Assembly: GCF_016495725.1 (NCBI RefSeq)
Contig: NZ_CP054705.1
Span: forward strand, 4,278,001 to 4,342,000
Direction: 5' to 3'
Origin: Salicibibacter cibarius
GTDB taxonomy: Bacteria > Bacillota > Bacilli > Bacillales > Marinococcaceae
DNA length: 64,000 bases
A model generated the notes under the pieces. That model was not told the DNA's origin. It ran no database searches and worked only from the letters and a program-made list of their open reading frames with translations. Numbering within the stretch: the first letter of the stretch is position 1; every line of letters begins with the position of its first letter. A program made the translations under genes and the position numbers. Below are positions 49,694 through 59,147 of the stretch, piece by piece.

Positions 49694-50482
49694 ATGAAGA
49701 ATTTTTCACCGACGAACAATGAGCGTCGTTATACCGCGTATGTTGGTTCCCTCAACACGACACAACTCCATAAACAAAATCCGTACATCGTTGCCTGGTG
49801 GTCGGCGGCAATGCCGGGATTTGGGCATATCCTGTTGTCCAAGCATCTTCGGGGTATCATATTATTCGCATGGGAAATCATTATCAATGTCATGTCAAAG
49901 CTTAATCTCGCGATGGTTTATTCTTTTAACGGGGAGATGGACATGGCAAAACAGGTCATTGAACCTAAATGGATTTTGATGTACATACCGGTGTATATTT
50001 TTACGATTTGGGATAGTTATCGGTCGACCGTCGATATGAATAAACAATTTTTATTGGCAGAAACTGAAAATGCCCCATTTCCCACTTTCAGTATCAACGC
50101 TTTGGAAATCAATCATTTAGAACAAAAAATACCATTTATGGCCACATTATGGTCGCTTCTCACACCCGGTTTAGGACAACTTTACATTCATCGGGTAATG
50201 CTTGCTTTTATTTGTATTCTTTGGTTCATTATTTTTGTCATTTTTTCGGATGTTCTCATCGCCATTCATCATCTTTTTTTGGGGCAGATTAATGAGGCAA
50301 CAGACGTCTTAGACCCGCAATGGTTTATGTTTTTCCCATCGCTCATCTTCTTCTCGATGTACGATGCTTATGTCCATGCGGTGGAAAACAATAAACTTTA
50401 TAAACACGTACAGCGGAATGTTTTGAAGGAAGACTATCAAGCAACACATGTCCATTTCCCTCGCCCGGAAGGAGGGGGGTAA
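49694..50482 (+). CDS. Membrane protein with two PGF-type repeat units
   Basis: The 262-residue protein holds two copies of the unit seen in the gene before it: VAWWSAAMPGFGHILLSKHL to FTIWDSYRS (about 35-115) and MATLWSLLTPGLGQLYIHRV to FFSMYDAYVHA (about 150-235). Both have several membrane segments. ATG 49694 has AAGGAG ten bases upstream; ATG 49670, overlapping the previous stop, is the alternative. Function unknown. Confidence 0.8.
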   Translation: MKNFSPTNNERRYTAYVGSLNTTQLHKQNPYIVAWWSAAMPGFGHILLSKHLRGIILFAWEIIINVMSKLNLAMVYSFNGEMDMAKQVIEPKWILMYIPVYIFTIWDSYRSTVDMNKQFLLAETENAPFPTFSINALEINHLEQKIPFMATLWSLLTPGLGQLYIHRVMLAFICILWFIIFVIFSDVLIAIHHLFLGQINEATDVLDPQWFMFFPSLIFFSMYDAYVHAVENNKLYKHVQRNVLKEDYQATHVHFPRPEGGG

Positions 50483-50946
50483 TGCAAATCTTCGCGACGT
50501 TTGAACAGACGACATCTCTGGAACTGGCTTTGGCGGCAATCGAACAAACAGGCATTCCAAAAAGCAGTATGTTAGCCGTGCCGCTCGATAATCGTAACGA
50601 CCGCAAACTGTTCGATACGATTCAACAGTCGGACGGCGTCAGCTTATTTGACAAAGGGGCGGCGCTCGCCGTTGTGTTTTCGGTCATTTTCGCAAGCAGA
50701 GGATTTGCATGGGAATGGGGACCTATTTACTGGGGACTGATTGGTGCTGCTTTCGGCTTTCTGCTCGGGTTTCTCATTAACTTCATTTGGCTGAAAGTGT
50801 TTCATAAACGAAAACGATTGAAAAATGGAGAACAGTCCGAGGTCATTGTCGTGATCGATTGCAAGGCAGAAGAAATGGAAGCGGTCAAAAAAATACTATG
50901 GGAACATTTTGCTTTCGGTGTAGGCAAACTCGAAGACCAACAATGA
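50482..50946 (+). CDS. Membrane protein of unknown function
   Basis: The 154-residue product has a cytoplasmic-type N-terminal domain (about 1-50), two membrane segments (about 55-75 and 78-105), and a C-terminal domain with SEVIVVIDCKAEEMEAVKKI. Start overlaps the previous stop (TAATG), and GGAGGGGGG precedes it, so it is in the same operon. No family recognised. Confidence 0.75.
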   Translation: MQIFATFEQTTSLELALAAIEQTGIPKSSMLAVPLDNRNDRKLFDTIQQSDGVSLFDKGAALAVVFSVIFASRGFAWEWGPIYWGLIGAAFGFLLGFLINFIWLKVFHKRKRLKNGEQSEVIVVIDCKAEEMEAVKKILWEHFAFGVGKLEDQQ

Positions 50947-50962
50947 AAGGAGACACCTTTTT

Positions 50963-51433
50963 GTGGAACGACTGATTTTACGGCTATTACTCGTGATTGG
51001 TTTGGCATGCTTGCCATTCACATTCGCTGGGCGAAATGTCAAAGAACGAGCTATTGTCTTCTTTTCTACAGGCTATTTCGCCAGTTCTGCTGCCCAGTAT
51101 GTTGTGCGAGAAAAAAAATTGAATTATACAGTGCGTCCCCTTCGAAAGTATTTTGATACGAATGTCCTTTACGAGCACCTACTCCTGCCTCTCTTGTCCG
51201 TGTGGTTTATGCAAACAACGTCTCGCTCTAAGTTACCGGGAATTATCGCACAAGCCTTTATGTACAGCGGCGCGCACACTTCGGTCGAATACTTCATTGA
51301 AAAGAAAACCAAATTAATTAAATGGAAGAAATGGTCATGGGTTCATAATGTATGCGCCCTTACGATGGCTTTATTGGGAAGCCGCGGGATCCTTAGCGTC
51401 TTTAGATGGCTGTCAAAGCGATATGATGATTAG
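50963..51433 (+). CDS. CBO0543-type membrane protein
   Basis: The 156-residue protein starts with GTG (MERLILRLLLVIGLACLPFT) after AAAGGAG. Four hydrophobic stretches are visible. Segments such as FFSTGYFASSAAQYVV and EYFIEKKTKLIKWKKWSWVH resemble the CBO0543 family of spore-former membrane proteins. Role unknown. It closes the 49221-51433 membrane operon, followed by a DUF3231 gene. Confidence 0.75.
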   Translation: MERLILRLLLVIGLACLPFTFAGRNVKERAIVFFSTGYFASSAAQYVVREKKLNYTVRPLRKYFDTNVLYEHLLLPLLSVWFMQTTSRSKLPGIIAQAFMYSGAHTSVEYFIEKKTKLIKWKKWSWVHNVCALTMALLGSRGILSVFRWLSKRYDD

Positions 51434-51466
51434 TGTAGCAAATATTGATAACCGAGGTGACAAACG

Positions 51467-52509
51467 TTGGAAACGAACCATCACTCGCCGTTAACGGCAT
51501 CAGAAATCGGTACGCTTTGGGGTTTTTATCTAAAGAGCAGCCTTTCTGTCTGTGTGATGACCTATTTCTTAGAAAAAGTTGAAGACACGGGCATCCGTGA
51601 CTTGCTACAACTGGTCAGGAAACAAGAACAAGATACATTGGCTATGATTGAAGATGTGTGTCAACGTGAGCAAATGGCGATCCCGGTCGGATTCACGGAG
51701 GAAGATGTGGACCCTTCCGCACCGCGCCTGTTTAGCGATGCGTTCATGTTGGAGTACGTCCGGCAAGTGGAGGTCGCGACAATTGCAGCCATTCCTAACG
51801 TCACGCGATCGGATGTAACGAACATTTGTCAATCCGGTCTGCAACTGGCGATGAAGAATCATGATATCGCCAAAGATACATTAGTGGCTAAGGGGCAGTA
51901 CAGCCGACCGCCCGTGATTCCTGCGCCGAAACAGATTGATTTTGTGGAAAAACAAAAATTCTTGAGAGGGTTCTTAGGGGAAAAAAGGCCGCTGAGTGCC
52001 GTCGAGATCTCACATCTTTTTATGAATATGCAAACAAACGCCCTCGGCAAAGCACTCATGATGGGGTTCGCACAAGTCGCCAAGGATGCAAAGGTCACAA
52101 AATATTTGGTGCGCGGAAAAGAAATCGCCCACAAACACGTTGAAATATTTCGCTCGCTTTTGGCTGAAGAAGATTTGCCGGGGTCGGAATGTGGGATGAT
52201 AACGTCATGACCTCATCCACCGAATCTCCGTTTTCCGACAAGTTAATGACCTTCCATACAACGGCGTTGGTGGACATCGGGATCGGCAACTACGGATTAT
52301 CGACAGCCGGTAGTCCGTGACGTGACATAGGGCTGACGTATGCCCGTTTAATGGCAGAGGTCGCAGCGATGGCACAAGACGGCGGGGTTTTAATGATTGA
52401 GAACGCGTGGCTGGAACAGCCGCCGCCCGCGCCGGATCGGGACGCATTGGAGAATGAGGGGGGGGTGAGGCGTAGGCGGGCTCGCCTCACGCGCTCCGTT
52501 TTGGTATAA
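51467..52509 (+). pseudogene. DUF3231 gene, broken by frameshift and stop
   Basis: The first frame (TTG start, about 247 codons) covers half 1 and the start of half 2, up to LLAEEDLPGSECGMITS. A shifted frame continues DNVMTSSTESPFSDKLMTFH, meets a TGA at about 52318, and goes on RDIGLTYARLMAEVAAMAQD to NAWLEQPPPAPDRDALENE. One indel and one nonsense codon lie in the last third. The front could still be translated. Confidence 0.85.
52465..52490 (+). terminator. Hairpin at the end of the broken DUF3231 gene
   Basis: GTGAGGCG pairs with CGCCTCAC around a ten-base loop; a TATAAT for the next gene follows 14 bases later. The weak T-run makes termination uncertain. Confidence 0.55.
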
Positions 52510-52545
52510 TGTGATTGAGTGAGAATTCTGAGAAAGGACGTGGCG

Positions 52546-53472
52546 ATGAAGAACATTAAACCGCGTGAAGTCCCTGCCGAGCTGAAGCTTTTGCGAATGT
52601 TACATCCTCGAATGCGAATGAAACCCCCCGACTACCAACGTTACCTCAATCTCGAGCAAGGCTATGCCGGAGAACTGATCATGGATGCTTGGTTGGAAGA
52701 CCTATCCATTGATTGTCTCGTCATCAACGACGTCTTGCTTGAACAAAACCGTAATCTTTTTCAAATCGATACGCTGGTTATTTTTCAAGAAAAGATTTCT
52801 GTTTTGGATGCCAAGCATAATGACGGTGATTTTTACATCGACGGCGATAAGTGGAAGGCGTCCTCCGGCACCGAAATCCAAGACCCTCTGCTCCAAAGGA
52901 AACGGAGCATGACCCTCCTGCGAAAATTGCTTCAATCCCATCGAATTAATATCCCGATTGAATCCTTCCTTGTTTTTACTCACCCTGAATTTTACCTTTA
53001 CAATGATTCCCCACAGCTACCTGCCGTTTTTCCAACGCAAATGCCTCGTTTTTTGAAAAAAATGAACAGCCAGACGTCGCGCCTTGGCCAGAAACACGAA
53101 AAAATTGCCGAGCAGTTGCTCGCGTTGCATAAGGATGAGAATCCACGTACGCGCCTGCCTGAATATGATTATGACGGGTTGAAGAAAGGTGTTGTGTGTT
53201 CGGGATGTCATTCGTTTATGCAATACCGCAGAAAAACATGGTTTTGTTCCGGATGTGGAATGGCGGAAGACAACGAAACAGTCGTTATGCGCAGCGTTGC
53301 GGAATATCGACTTCTGTTCCCGGATCGGAAAATCACAACGAACGCGATTTATGATTGGTGTGGATTGAGCGCGTCTACGAGAAATATTAATCGTATTCTC
53401 GCAAAAAATTTTTACCGTATTGGACATGGCATAGCGTCGTATTATAGCAATCGCTCAAAGGATCAGGCATAG
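52546..53472 (+). CDS. NERD domain protein with C-terminal zinc ribbon
   Basis: The 308-residue protein has a NERD (nuclease-related) domain at about 35-150: GYAGELIMDAW, FQIDTLVIFQEKISVLDAKH with the Asp and Asp-x-Lys of the nuclease-like site, and DPLLQRKRSMTLL. A zinc ribbon near the C-terminus reads VVCSGCHSFMQYRRKTWFCS followed by GCG. Its DNA role is inferred from the fold only. TATAAT at 52504 and AAAGG before ATG 52546 support its own expression. Confidence 0.88.
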   Translation: MKNIKPREVPAELKLLRMLHPRMRMKPPDYQRYLNLEQGYAGELIMDAWLEDLSIDCLVINDVLLEQNRNLFQIDTLVIFQEKISVLDAKHNDGDFYIDGDKWKASSGTEIQDPLLQRKRSMTLLRKLLQSHRINIPIESFLVFTHPEFYLYNDSPQLPAVFPTQMPRFLKKMNSQTSRLGQKHEKIAEQLLALHKDENPRTRLPEYDYDGLKKGVVCSGCHSFMQYRRKTWFCSGCGMAEDNETVVMRSVAEYRLLFPDRKITTNAIYDWCGLSASTRNINRILAKNFYRIGHGIASYYSNRSKDQA

Positions 53473-53494
53473 GACTGATCTCAGGCGCTATAGG

Positions 53495-53650
53495 TACCGG
53501 GTGGCGACTATTTTCTGGTGATCTCCTGGTTTTTGGCGCCACACACGCCAGGTGACGTCTAATTTCGGGCGAACCCCCTGTTTTTGGCGCCACAACCGCC
53601 CGGTGGCGACTAATTCGCGGCACACAACCGCCACGTTACGTCTATTTTTC
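53495..53650. repeat. 52-bp-period intergenic repeat array, three units and a partial one
   Basis: GGTG(G/A)CG(A/T)C lies at 53500, 53552 and 53603, spacings 52 and 51; a shorter unit follows. TTTTTGGCGCCACA recurs at 53531 and 53582. Sequence differs from the other arrays. Confidence 0.8.
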
Positions 53651-53670
53651 GTCGGCCTCCGCGTACATTT

Positions 53671-53701
53671 CGCATAAATCTGTTACTAAATGGCACGATA
53701 A
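53671..53701 (+). promoter_or_regulatory. Possible forespore (sigma-G/F-type) promoter of the ger operon
   Basis: GCATAA, 15-17 bases, then GGCACGATAA roughly fits the sigma-F/G pattern (GCATA; GG and A-rich -10). Germinant receptor genes are sigma-G-dependent in B. subtilis, and the site lies 50 bases before gerA. Confidence 0.4.
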
Positions 53702-53751
53702 GGTAAACGAGGCAACCGCCCGGCAGGTCGTAACTTAGAGGATGATCCATT

Positions 53752-55314
53752 ATGTCGTTCCTTTTTATGAAAAAAAAGCATCAACAACAAATGTCACAGG
53801 TGCTCTCCGGAAATCTGGAGGAGTCGGTTCGTTTTATACAAGACGCATTGGGACAGAACGAGGATTTCGTGACGCGCCGATTTCATGTGTTCGGGAATTT
53901 TTCGGCGGCGATGTTCTACTTCTCGGACATGGTGGATCATATGTCGATCAACACTGATATTCTCAAAGCATTAATGTATGAACCCCCTCACTTGACCGCT
54001 AAGAATATTAAAAAAGAACAGTTGCTGGATGTATTACTGAATGAAACCATCTACCATAGTGATACAGAGCTGGAAAATCAGCTAACCACGCTTGTTCAAG
54101 AACTCTTAAGCGGGAAATCGGTCGTTGTCATCGAAGGTCTCGATGAGGCGCTTCTCATCGAGACGAGTCAACGTGAGAAAAGAGCGATCGACGAACCAAA
54201 GACGGAACAAGTCGTTGTGGGACCTCGGGAAGGGTTCATTGAACAATTGGGAACCAATCTATCCTTATTGCGTTACCGTCTGGCTACCCCTGCTTTTCGG
54301 GTGAAAACCCTTAAACTCGGCCATTTGAGCCAATCAAAATTGGCGATTTGTTATCTGGAGGGGACGACCGATGCATCGTTAATCGAAGAAGTGGAAAAAC
54401 GTCTATCTTACATTGATATGGATCTCATCCCTGATATCGGCTACGTCGAACAATTCATTGAAGACAACAAATTTTCCCCGTTTCCACAGGTCCAAACGAC
54501 AGAACGACCGGATAAAACGATTGCCAATCTGGCGGAAGGAAGAGTGGCGCTGCTTCTCGATGGTTCGCCGTTTGCTTTATTATTGCCGGTTGTATGGAAC
54601 CAACATTATCAAACAACGGAGGATTATTCGAACCGATTTCTAATGGGGAGCTTTATTCGCACGATTAGAACCTTGGCACTCGTGTTTGCGTTAGTGACCC
54701 CTTCTCTCTACGTCGCCTTTATTTCCTTTCATCCGGAACTATTACCGACGGACTTTGCAGTCGCGGTTGCGAGCGGTAGAGCCGGGGTGCCTTATCCGGC
54801 CGTGCTGGAAGTTCTATTTATGGAGATAGCCATGGAGGTCTTACGGGAAGCAACCATTCGTTTGCCGACCCAAGTGGGGGGCGCGCTCTCGATCATCGGT
54901 GTGCTCATCGTCGGCGAAGCGGCTGTCCAAGCCGGGCTTGTCAGCCCGATTACCGTTGTCGTCATCGCTTTAGCCACGATCAGTTCATTTGCGACACCAT
55001 CCTATAGCGCTGCATTTGCTTTACGTATGTTACGTTTTCCCATCATTATTTTTGCCGGCATATTTGGGCTATATGGCATTGTCATTGGAATCGTCTCTAT
55101 CTTTAATCACATGCTTTCGTTAAAATCGTTCGGGGTTCCTTATATGAGCCCGGTTTCGCCGGGAGATGCGCAAGGATGGAAGGATGTTGTGTTTCGGGCA
55201 CCGATATGGAGGCAATGGAAACGACCGGATTTTCTCCGTTCACCGAATCAAAGACGCGTAGACAGGAAAGAATCCGAGCAGATGTCCAATGAATCAAACA
55301 GCACACGCGATTAA
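53752..55314 (+). CDS. gerA: Spore germinant receptor A subunit
   Basis: GerA-family A subunits sit in the spore inner membrane and form the ion-channel-like core of germinant receptors. The 520-residue protein has an N-terminal soluble domain (about 1-280: YFSDMVDHMSINTDILKALM, then GKSVVVIEGLDEALLIET, EGRVALLLDGSPFALLLPV) and then four to five membrane segments, with FHPELLPTDFAVAVASGRAG and RLPTQVGGALSIIGVLIVGE as family blocks. It leads an A-B-C-D-C gene set. Confidence 0.95.
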   Translation: MSFLFMKKKHQQQMSQVLSGNLEESVRFIQDALGQNEDFVTRRFHVFGNFSAAMFYFSDMVDHMSINTDILKALMYEPPHLTAKNIKKEQLLDVLLNETIYHSDTELENQLTTLVQELLSGKSVVVIEGLDEALLIETSQREKRAIDEPKTEQVVVGPREGFIEQLGTNLSLLRYRLATPAFRVKTLKLGHLSQSKLAICYLEGTTDASLIEEVEKRLSYIDMDLIPDIGYVEQFIEDNKFSPFPQVQTTERPDKTIANLAEGRVALLLDGSPFALLLPVVWNQHYQTTEDYSNRFLMGSFIRTIRTLALVFALVTPSLYVAFISFHPELLPTDFAVAVASGRAGVPYPAVLEVLFMEIAMEVLREATIRLPTQVGGALSIIGVLIVGEAAVQAGLVSPITVVVIALATISSFATPSYSAAFALRMLRFPIIIFAGIFGLYGIVIGIVSIFNHMLSLKSFGVPYMSPVSPGDAQGWKDVVFRAPIWRQWKRPDFLRSPNQRRVDRKESEQMSNESNSTRD

Positions 55315-55349
55315 CGGAGCATCGTCGGGTCGACGGGAGGGTAAAAGGC

Positions 55350-56447
55350 ATGGATTTTCCAAAAAATTTAACCGTTTACCAAACAACGGCCATCGTTATC
55401 AACGCGGTGCTCGGTGTTGGGCTTCTTCCTCTCCCGTTAATTGCAGTAAGAGCCGGGGATACAGGGGCACCAATGGTTACATTTTTGGCCATCCTCGTTA
55501 CCTTGTTCGGACTTGCGGTTCTGACCATGTTGGGGATGCGATTTCCGGAGCAATCAATCATTCACTATAGTGAAGATATCATCGGCAAATGGCTGGGGCG
55601 AATTGGCAGTTTGTTCATCATCGCTTTTTTCATTACACTAACGAGCCTTGTCGCGCGGGAATTCGGGGAAGTCGTCATTACGAACATTCTCCCGGAAACG
55701 CCTTTGGAAATCACGGTCATCGTCATGCTTGTACTGGCTTCCATCTTTTCTCGCAACGATATGATGACATTCGCGTATATTCATGTGTTCTATCTCCCGA
55801 TCCTCTTTGTACCTAGTATCGCGATCATCGCCCTTTCCTTAGGGGACGCGGACCCTCTTTACCTGCAGCCCCTGTGGGGACATGATGCAAGCGGGATGGT
55901 CACAGGTGTTTTTACTATCGCCGCGTTGCTGCAAGGCTCGTTTATCATCACTATGATTATCCCGTTTATGCGCGCCCCGGAAAAAGCAATGAAAGCTACC
56001 ATATGGTCGATTGCGGCCGCGGGCGGTTTGTACGTCTTGATTGTCATCAATACGTTGGCATTGTTTGGACCGGAAGAAATCAAAAATTTACTTTGGCCGA
56101 CGTTAGAGTTGGCAAGAACGGCAACGATCCCCGGGGAATTCGTGGAGCGGCTCGATATATTTTTTTTAGTCGTATTTGTTACAGCCGTTTTCACGACAAT
56201 GTATGCAACATACATGTTTACCATTTATGCCATAAAACAACTTTTCCGGCTTCGCGATCATAAGATGTTTTCCTTTTTTATACTCCCTTTCGTCTTTGTT
56301 ATAGCTATGCTTCCGCAAAACACGATTCAGATGTATGAAATTATTGAAAGGATTGGAAGGGCGGGTCTTGTATTGACCATCATCTACCCCGTTCTTTTAT
56401 ATGTGATCGCGCGATTGCGAAAGAAACAAGGGAGGCGTTCCCAATGA
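55350..56447 (+). CDS. gerB: Spore germinant receptor B subunit
   Basis: B subunits are APC-type ten-segment membrane proteins that bind the germinant. The 365-residue product starts with YQTTAIVINAVLGVGLLPLP, the first unwound helix, and continues with regular hydrophobic segments to the end. The start may be the ATG at 55350 with GGAGGG upstream. It overlaps the C-subunit gene by four bases. Confidence 0.94.
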   Translation: MDFPKNLTVYQTTAIVINAVLGVGLLPLPLIAVRAGDTGAPMVTFLAILVTLFGLAVLTMLGMRFPEQSIIHYSEDIIGKWLGRIGSLFIIAFFITLTSLVAREFGEVVITNILPETPLEITVIVMLVLASIFSRNDMMTFAYIHVFYLPILFVPSIAIIALSLGDADPLYLQPLWGHDASGMVTGVFTIAALLQGSFIITMIIPFMRAPEKAMKATIWSIAAAGGLYVLIVINTLALFGPEEIKNLLWPTLELARTATIPGEFVERLDIFFLVVFVTAVFTTMYATYMFTIYAIKQLFRLRDHKMFSFFILPFVFVIAMLPQNTIQMYEIIERIGRAGLVLTIIYPVLLYVIARLRKKQGRRSQ

Positions 56448-57643
56448 AGCGGATCGGTGTCCGGTGTCTCTTATTTTTATTTATTCCATTGATCACCGGC
56501 TGTTGGGACAGTGAAGACATTGAAAACCGGGCAAACGTGCTTGCGATTGCCATTGATGAGGTAGATTCCAACACAGAAGAAGAGGAAGACAACATTACCC
56601 ATCTCGGGGATACGCCGCAAACAGAAATGATTCGCGTCACGGTGCAAATTGCCGTTCCGGGTGAAGTCCCTTTGGGACCGCCAATGGGTGGGGAAAGCGA
56701 GTCAGAACCGGTATGGGTGTTAAGTACTATCGGACATACACTGGAGGAGGCCATCAGCAATTTGCAACAAGAAATCGCCGAGCAATTATTCTTGGGGCAA
56801 ATACGAGTGATTGTCCTCAATGAAGACGTGGCCAAAAAAGGGGTAGACAGATTCAACGAGTCTTTACGGCGCAACCCGGAAATAAGGAGAAGCGCTTGGA
56901 TGGTTGTTTCCGCAGAGGAAGCCGCGCAATATATGGATATCGCCCCGGAATTGGAGCAAGTACCTACGATCTATCTTTCCAACATGATTGAGAATGCAGT
57001 CGGTTTAGGAAAATTTCCCGAAGATTATATGGGGTTATTTTGGCGAAGGACCTCAAGCAAAGGGCAAGACGGATACCTCCCCTATCTCAAAGTCATGACC
57101 AGTGACAATATTCAAATGAATGGCCTTGCTTATTTTAAAGGGGATCAAATGGTCGACAGTACAGAGCCGGTCGACATAGGAACTTTTATGGGAATTATCG
57201 GATTTCAAAAAGGCGGGTATGATTATTTTGATTCTGTCCCCGGAACAGACGCTCATGTACTAACGGAAGCGATTCAGCGTCAATCAAAAATAAATACCGA
57301 AATGAAAGAAGGAGAACCTCGACTTTCCGTAACGATGCGCTATGAATTTGATATTATTGAAAAAACGGATGACGACGTGGATTTAAGTGATCCACAAGTG
57401 ATTAAAAGAATCGAAACAAAAGGAAGAGAGGGGCTGATTGATAATGCTGAACAGTTCATCTCGCAAATGCAGGAAGAACAATCGGATATTTTCGGATTCG
57501 GCGAATACATTCGCGCCAAACACCCCGGCTACTGGAAACGGGAAATTGGAACGAAAGAGAATTGGCATGAGCACTTTCAAGATCTCGATGTCGATGTTGA
57601 TGCTAAGTACAATATCCGGCGTGTGGATACACAAGCAAGATGA
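56444..57643 (+). CDS. gerC: Spore germinant receptor C subunit (lipoprotein), copy 1
   Basis: C subunits are lipoproteins on the inner spore membrane. The lipobox is PLITGCWDSEDIENRA, with the lipidated Cys at residue 21. The 399-residue protein contains LFLGQIRVIVLNEDVAKKGV, RNPEIRRSAWMVVS and the C-terminal EYIRAKHPGYWKREIGTKEN typical of GerC. It is closely related along its length to copy 2 downstream. Confidence 0.94.
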   Translation: MKRIGVRCLLFLFIPLITGCWDSEDIENRANVLAIAIDEVDSNTEEEEDNITHLGDTPQTEMIRVTVQIAVPGEVPLGPPMGGESESEPVWVLSTIGHTLEEAISNLQQEIAEQLFLGQIRVIVLNEDVAKKGVDRFNESLRRNPEIRRSAWMVVSAEEAAQYMDIAPELEQVPTIYLSNMIENAVGLGKFPEDYMGLFWRRTSSKGQDGYLPYLKVMTSDNIQMNGLAYFKGDQMVDSTEPVDIGTFMGIIGFQKGGYDYFDSVPGTDAHVLTEAIQRQSKINTEMKEGEPRLSVTMRYEFDIIEKTDDDVDLSDPQVIKRIETKGREGLIDNAEQFISQMQEEQSDIFGFGEYIRAKHPGYWKREIGTKENWHEHFQDLDVDVDAKYNIRRVDTQAR

Positions 57644-57655
57644 TGGGGGCACATG

Positions 57656-57856
57656 ATGGAAATTGGATATACGAATTATGTGGTGACGTTACTCGTTGTG
57701 ACCGGGATTCTCATCTTGTATTTTGATGTCAAGGCTTACGATCGGGAGAAGAAAAAAAAGGAAAAAAAGACAGCAACCGTCATTGGCAGCATTAATCTTT
57801 GCGGTGGCGTTTCCTTATTGATTTTAAATTGGATGATTGATCAATGGTTTTGGTGA
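57656..57856 (+). CDS. Small two-segment protein, germinant receptor D-type subunit
   Basis: The 66-residue product has membrane segments at about 7-24 (NYVVTLLVVTGILILYFD) and 45-62 (SINLCGGVSLLILNWMID) joined by a Lys-rich loop. Small two-segment D subunits are encoded in many ger operons and tune receptor function. Its place between two C genes supports that call. Confidence 0.78.
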   Translation: MEIGYTNYVVTLLVVTGILILYFDVKAYDREKKKKEKKTATVIGSINLCGGVSLLILNWMIDQWFW

Positions 57857-57877
57857 AAGAGACGGAGGCGGTCTTTA

Positions 57878-59083
57878 ATGCACGTGGGTGGCAAACGACT
57901 CGTTTTATTTCCTTTAATGATTCTTTTTTTAACATTGGCAGGTTGTTGGGACAGTAACGATATTGAAACCCGGGCTAATGTCCTCGCGCTTGCCATCGAC
58001 GATGTGAAAGACAAGGCTGAAGCAGAAGAATACAAAATTAGCCATGACGAGGATGCGCCAAAAACAGAAATGATCCGAGTAACGGCGCAAATTGCCATAC
58101 CCGGAGAAGTTCCGCTGGGACCGCCAATGGGAGACGAAGGCGAGTCAGAACCGGTATGGGTGTTGAGTGTTGTCGGCCATTCACTCGGAGATGCAATCAG
58201 CAATTTACAACAAGAAGTCGCCGACCAGTTATTTTTAGGGCAACTACGCGTGATTGTCATCAATGAAGACGTCGCAAAAAAAGGGGTGGACAGATTCAAC
58301 GAATCGTTACGGCGCAACCCGGAAATTAGAAGGAACGCGTGGATGGTTGTCTCCCAAGAGGAGGCCGCACAATATATGGATATGGCGCCGGAATTGGAAG
58401 ATGTCCCAACGTTATACTTGGCAAACGTCGTTGATAATGCAATCAGTTTAGGGAAGTTTCCCGAAGATTACATGGGTTTATTCTGGCGTATGATATCAAG
58501 CAAAGGCCAAGATGGATTTCTTCCTTACCTTCGGATCAAAGGACCGGAAGAAATCCAGGTCAATGGCCTTGCTTATTTTAAAGGGGATCAAATGATGGGC
58601 CATACGGATCCGGTCGATATCGGAACCTTTATGGGATTAATCGATTATACCCAAGGCGGATATGAATTTTTTGCATCGATTCCCGGAACCGATGCAGACG
58701 TTTTCATTGATACGGAGTCACGGGACACAAAGATGAAAACCGAGATCAAAGAGGGAAAACCCCGTGTGAACGTTAGTATTCGTTACGAACTGGTCATCAC
58801 GGAAAAGGCTGGTAGAAACGCAATAGATGATTCACAAATCATTAAGGATATAGAAGAAAGAGCGAAAAAAGACAATAATGAGGCGGCCAAACGATTCATT
58901 AACGAGATGCAAGCGGAAAAATCAGATATATTCGGGTTCGGAGAATATATTCGCGCCAAACATCCCGGCTACTGGAATCAGGCAATCGGCACGAAGGAGA
59001 AATGGCAGGAAGTCTTCCAAGACATTGATGTCAACGTCGACGTAAGCAGCAACATTCGTCGCGTGGACACGGGCGCAAGGTAG
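57878..59083 (+). CDS. Spore germinant receptor C subunit (lipoprotein), copy 2
   Basis: The 401-residue lipoprotein has its lipobox in LTLAGCWDSNDIETRA and the same blocks as copy 1 (LFLGQLRVIVINEDVAKKGV, EYIRAKHPGYWNQAIGTKEK). The two look like a tandem duplication with the D-type gene between. Whether both assemble with the same A and B subunits is unknown. No second A or B gene follows. Confidence 0.93.
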   Translation: MHVGGKRLVLFPLMILFLTLAGCWDSNDIETRANVLALAIDDVKDKAEAEEYKISHDEDAPKTEMIRVTAQIAIPGEVPLGPPMGDEGESEPVWVLSVVGHSLGDAISNLQQEVADQLFLGQLRVIVINEDVAKKGVDRFNESLRRNPEIRRNAWMVVSQEEAAQYMDMAPELEDVPTLYLANVVDNAISLGKFPEDYMGLFWRMISSKGQDGFLPYLRIKGPEEIQVNGLAYFKGDQMMGHTDPVDIGTFMGLIDYTQGGYEFFASIPGTDADVFIDTESRDTKMKTEIKEGKPRVNVSIRYELVITEKAGRNAIDDSQIIKDIEERAKKDNNEAAKRFINEMQAEKSDIFGFGEYIRAKHPGYWNQAIGTKEKWQEVFQDIDVNVDVSSNIRRVDTGAR

Positions 59084-59147
59084 GGAGTTTCATGCATAGA
59101 ACGTTACCTTTTCCCAAACAATAAAGCTAAAATTGGGAGCGGTGATG

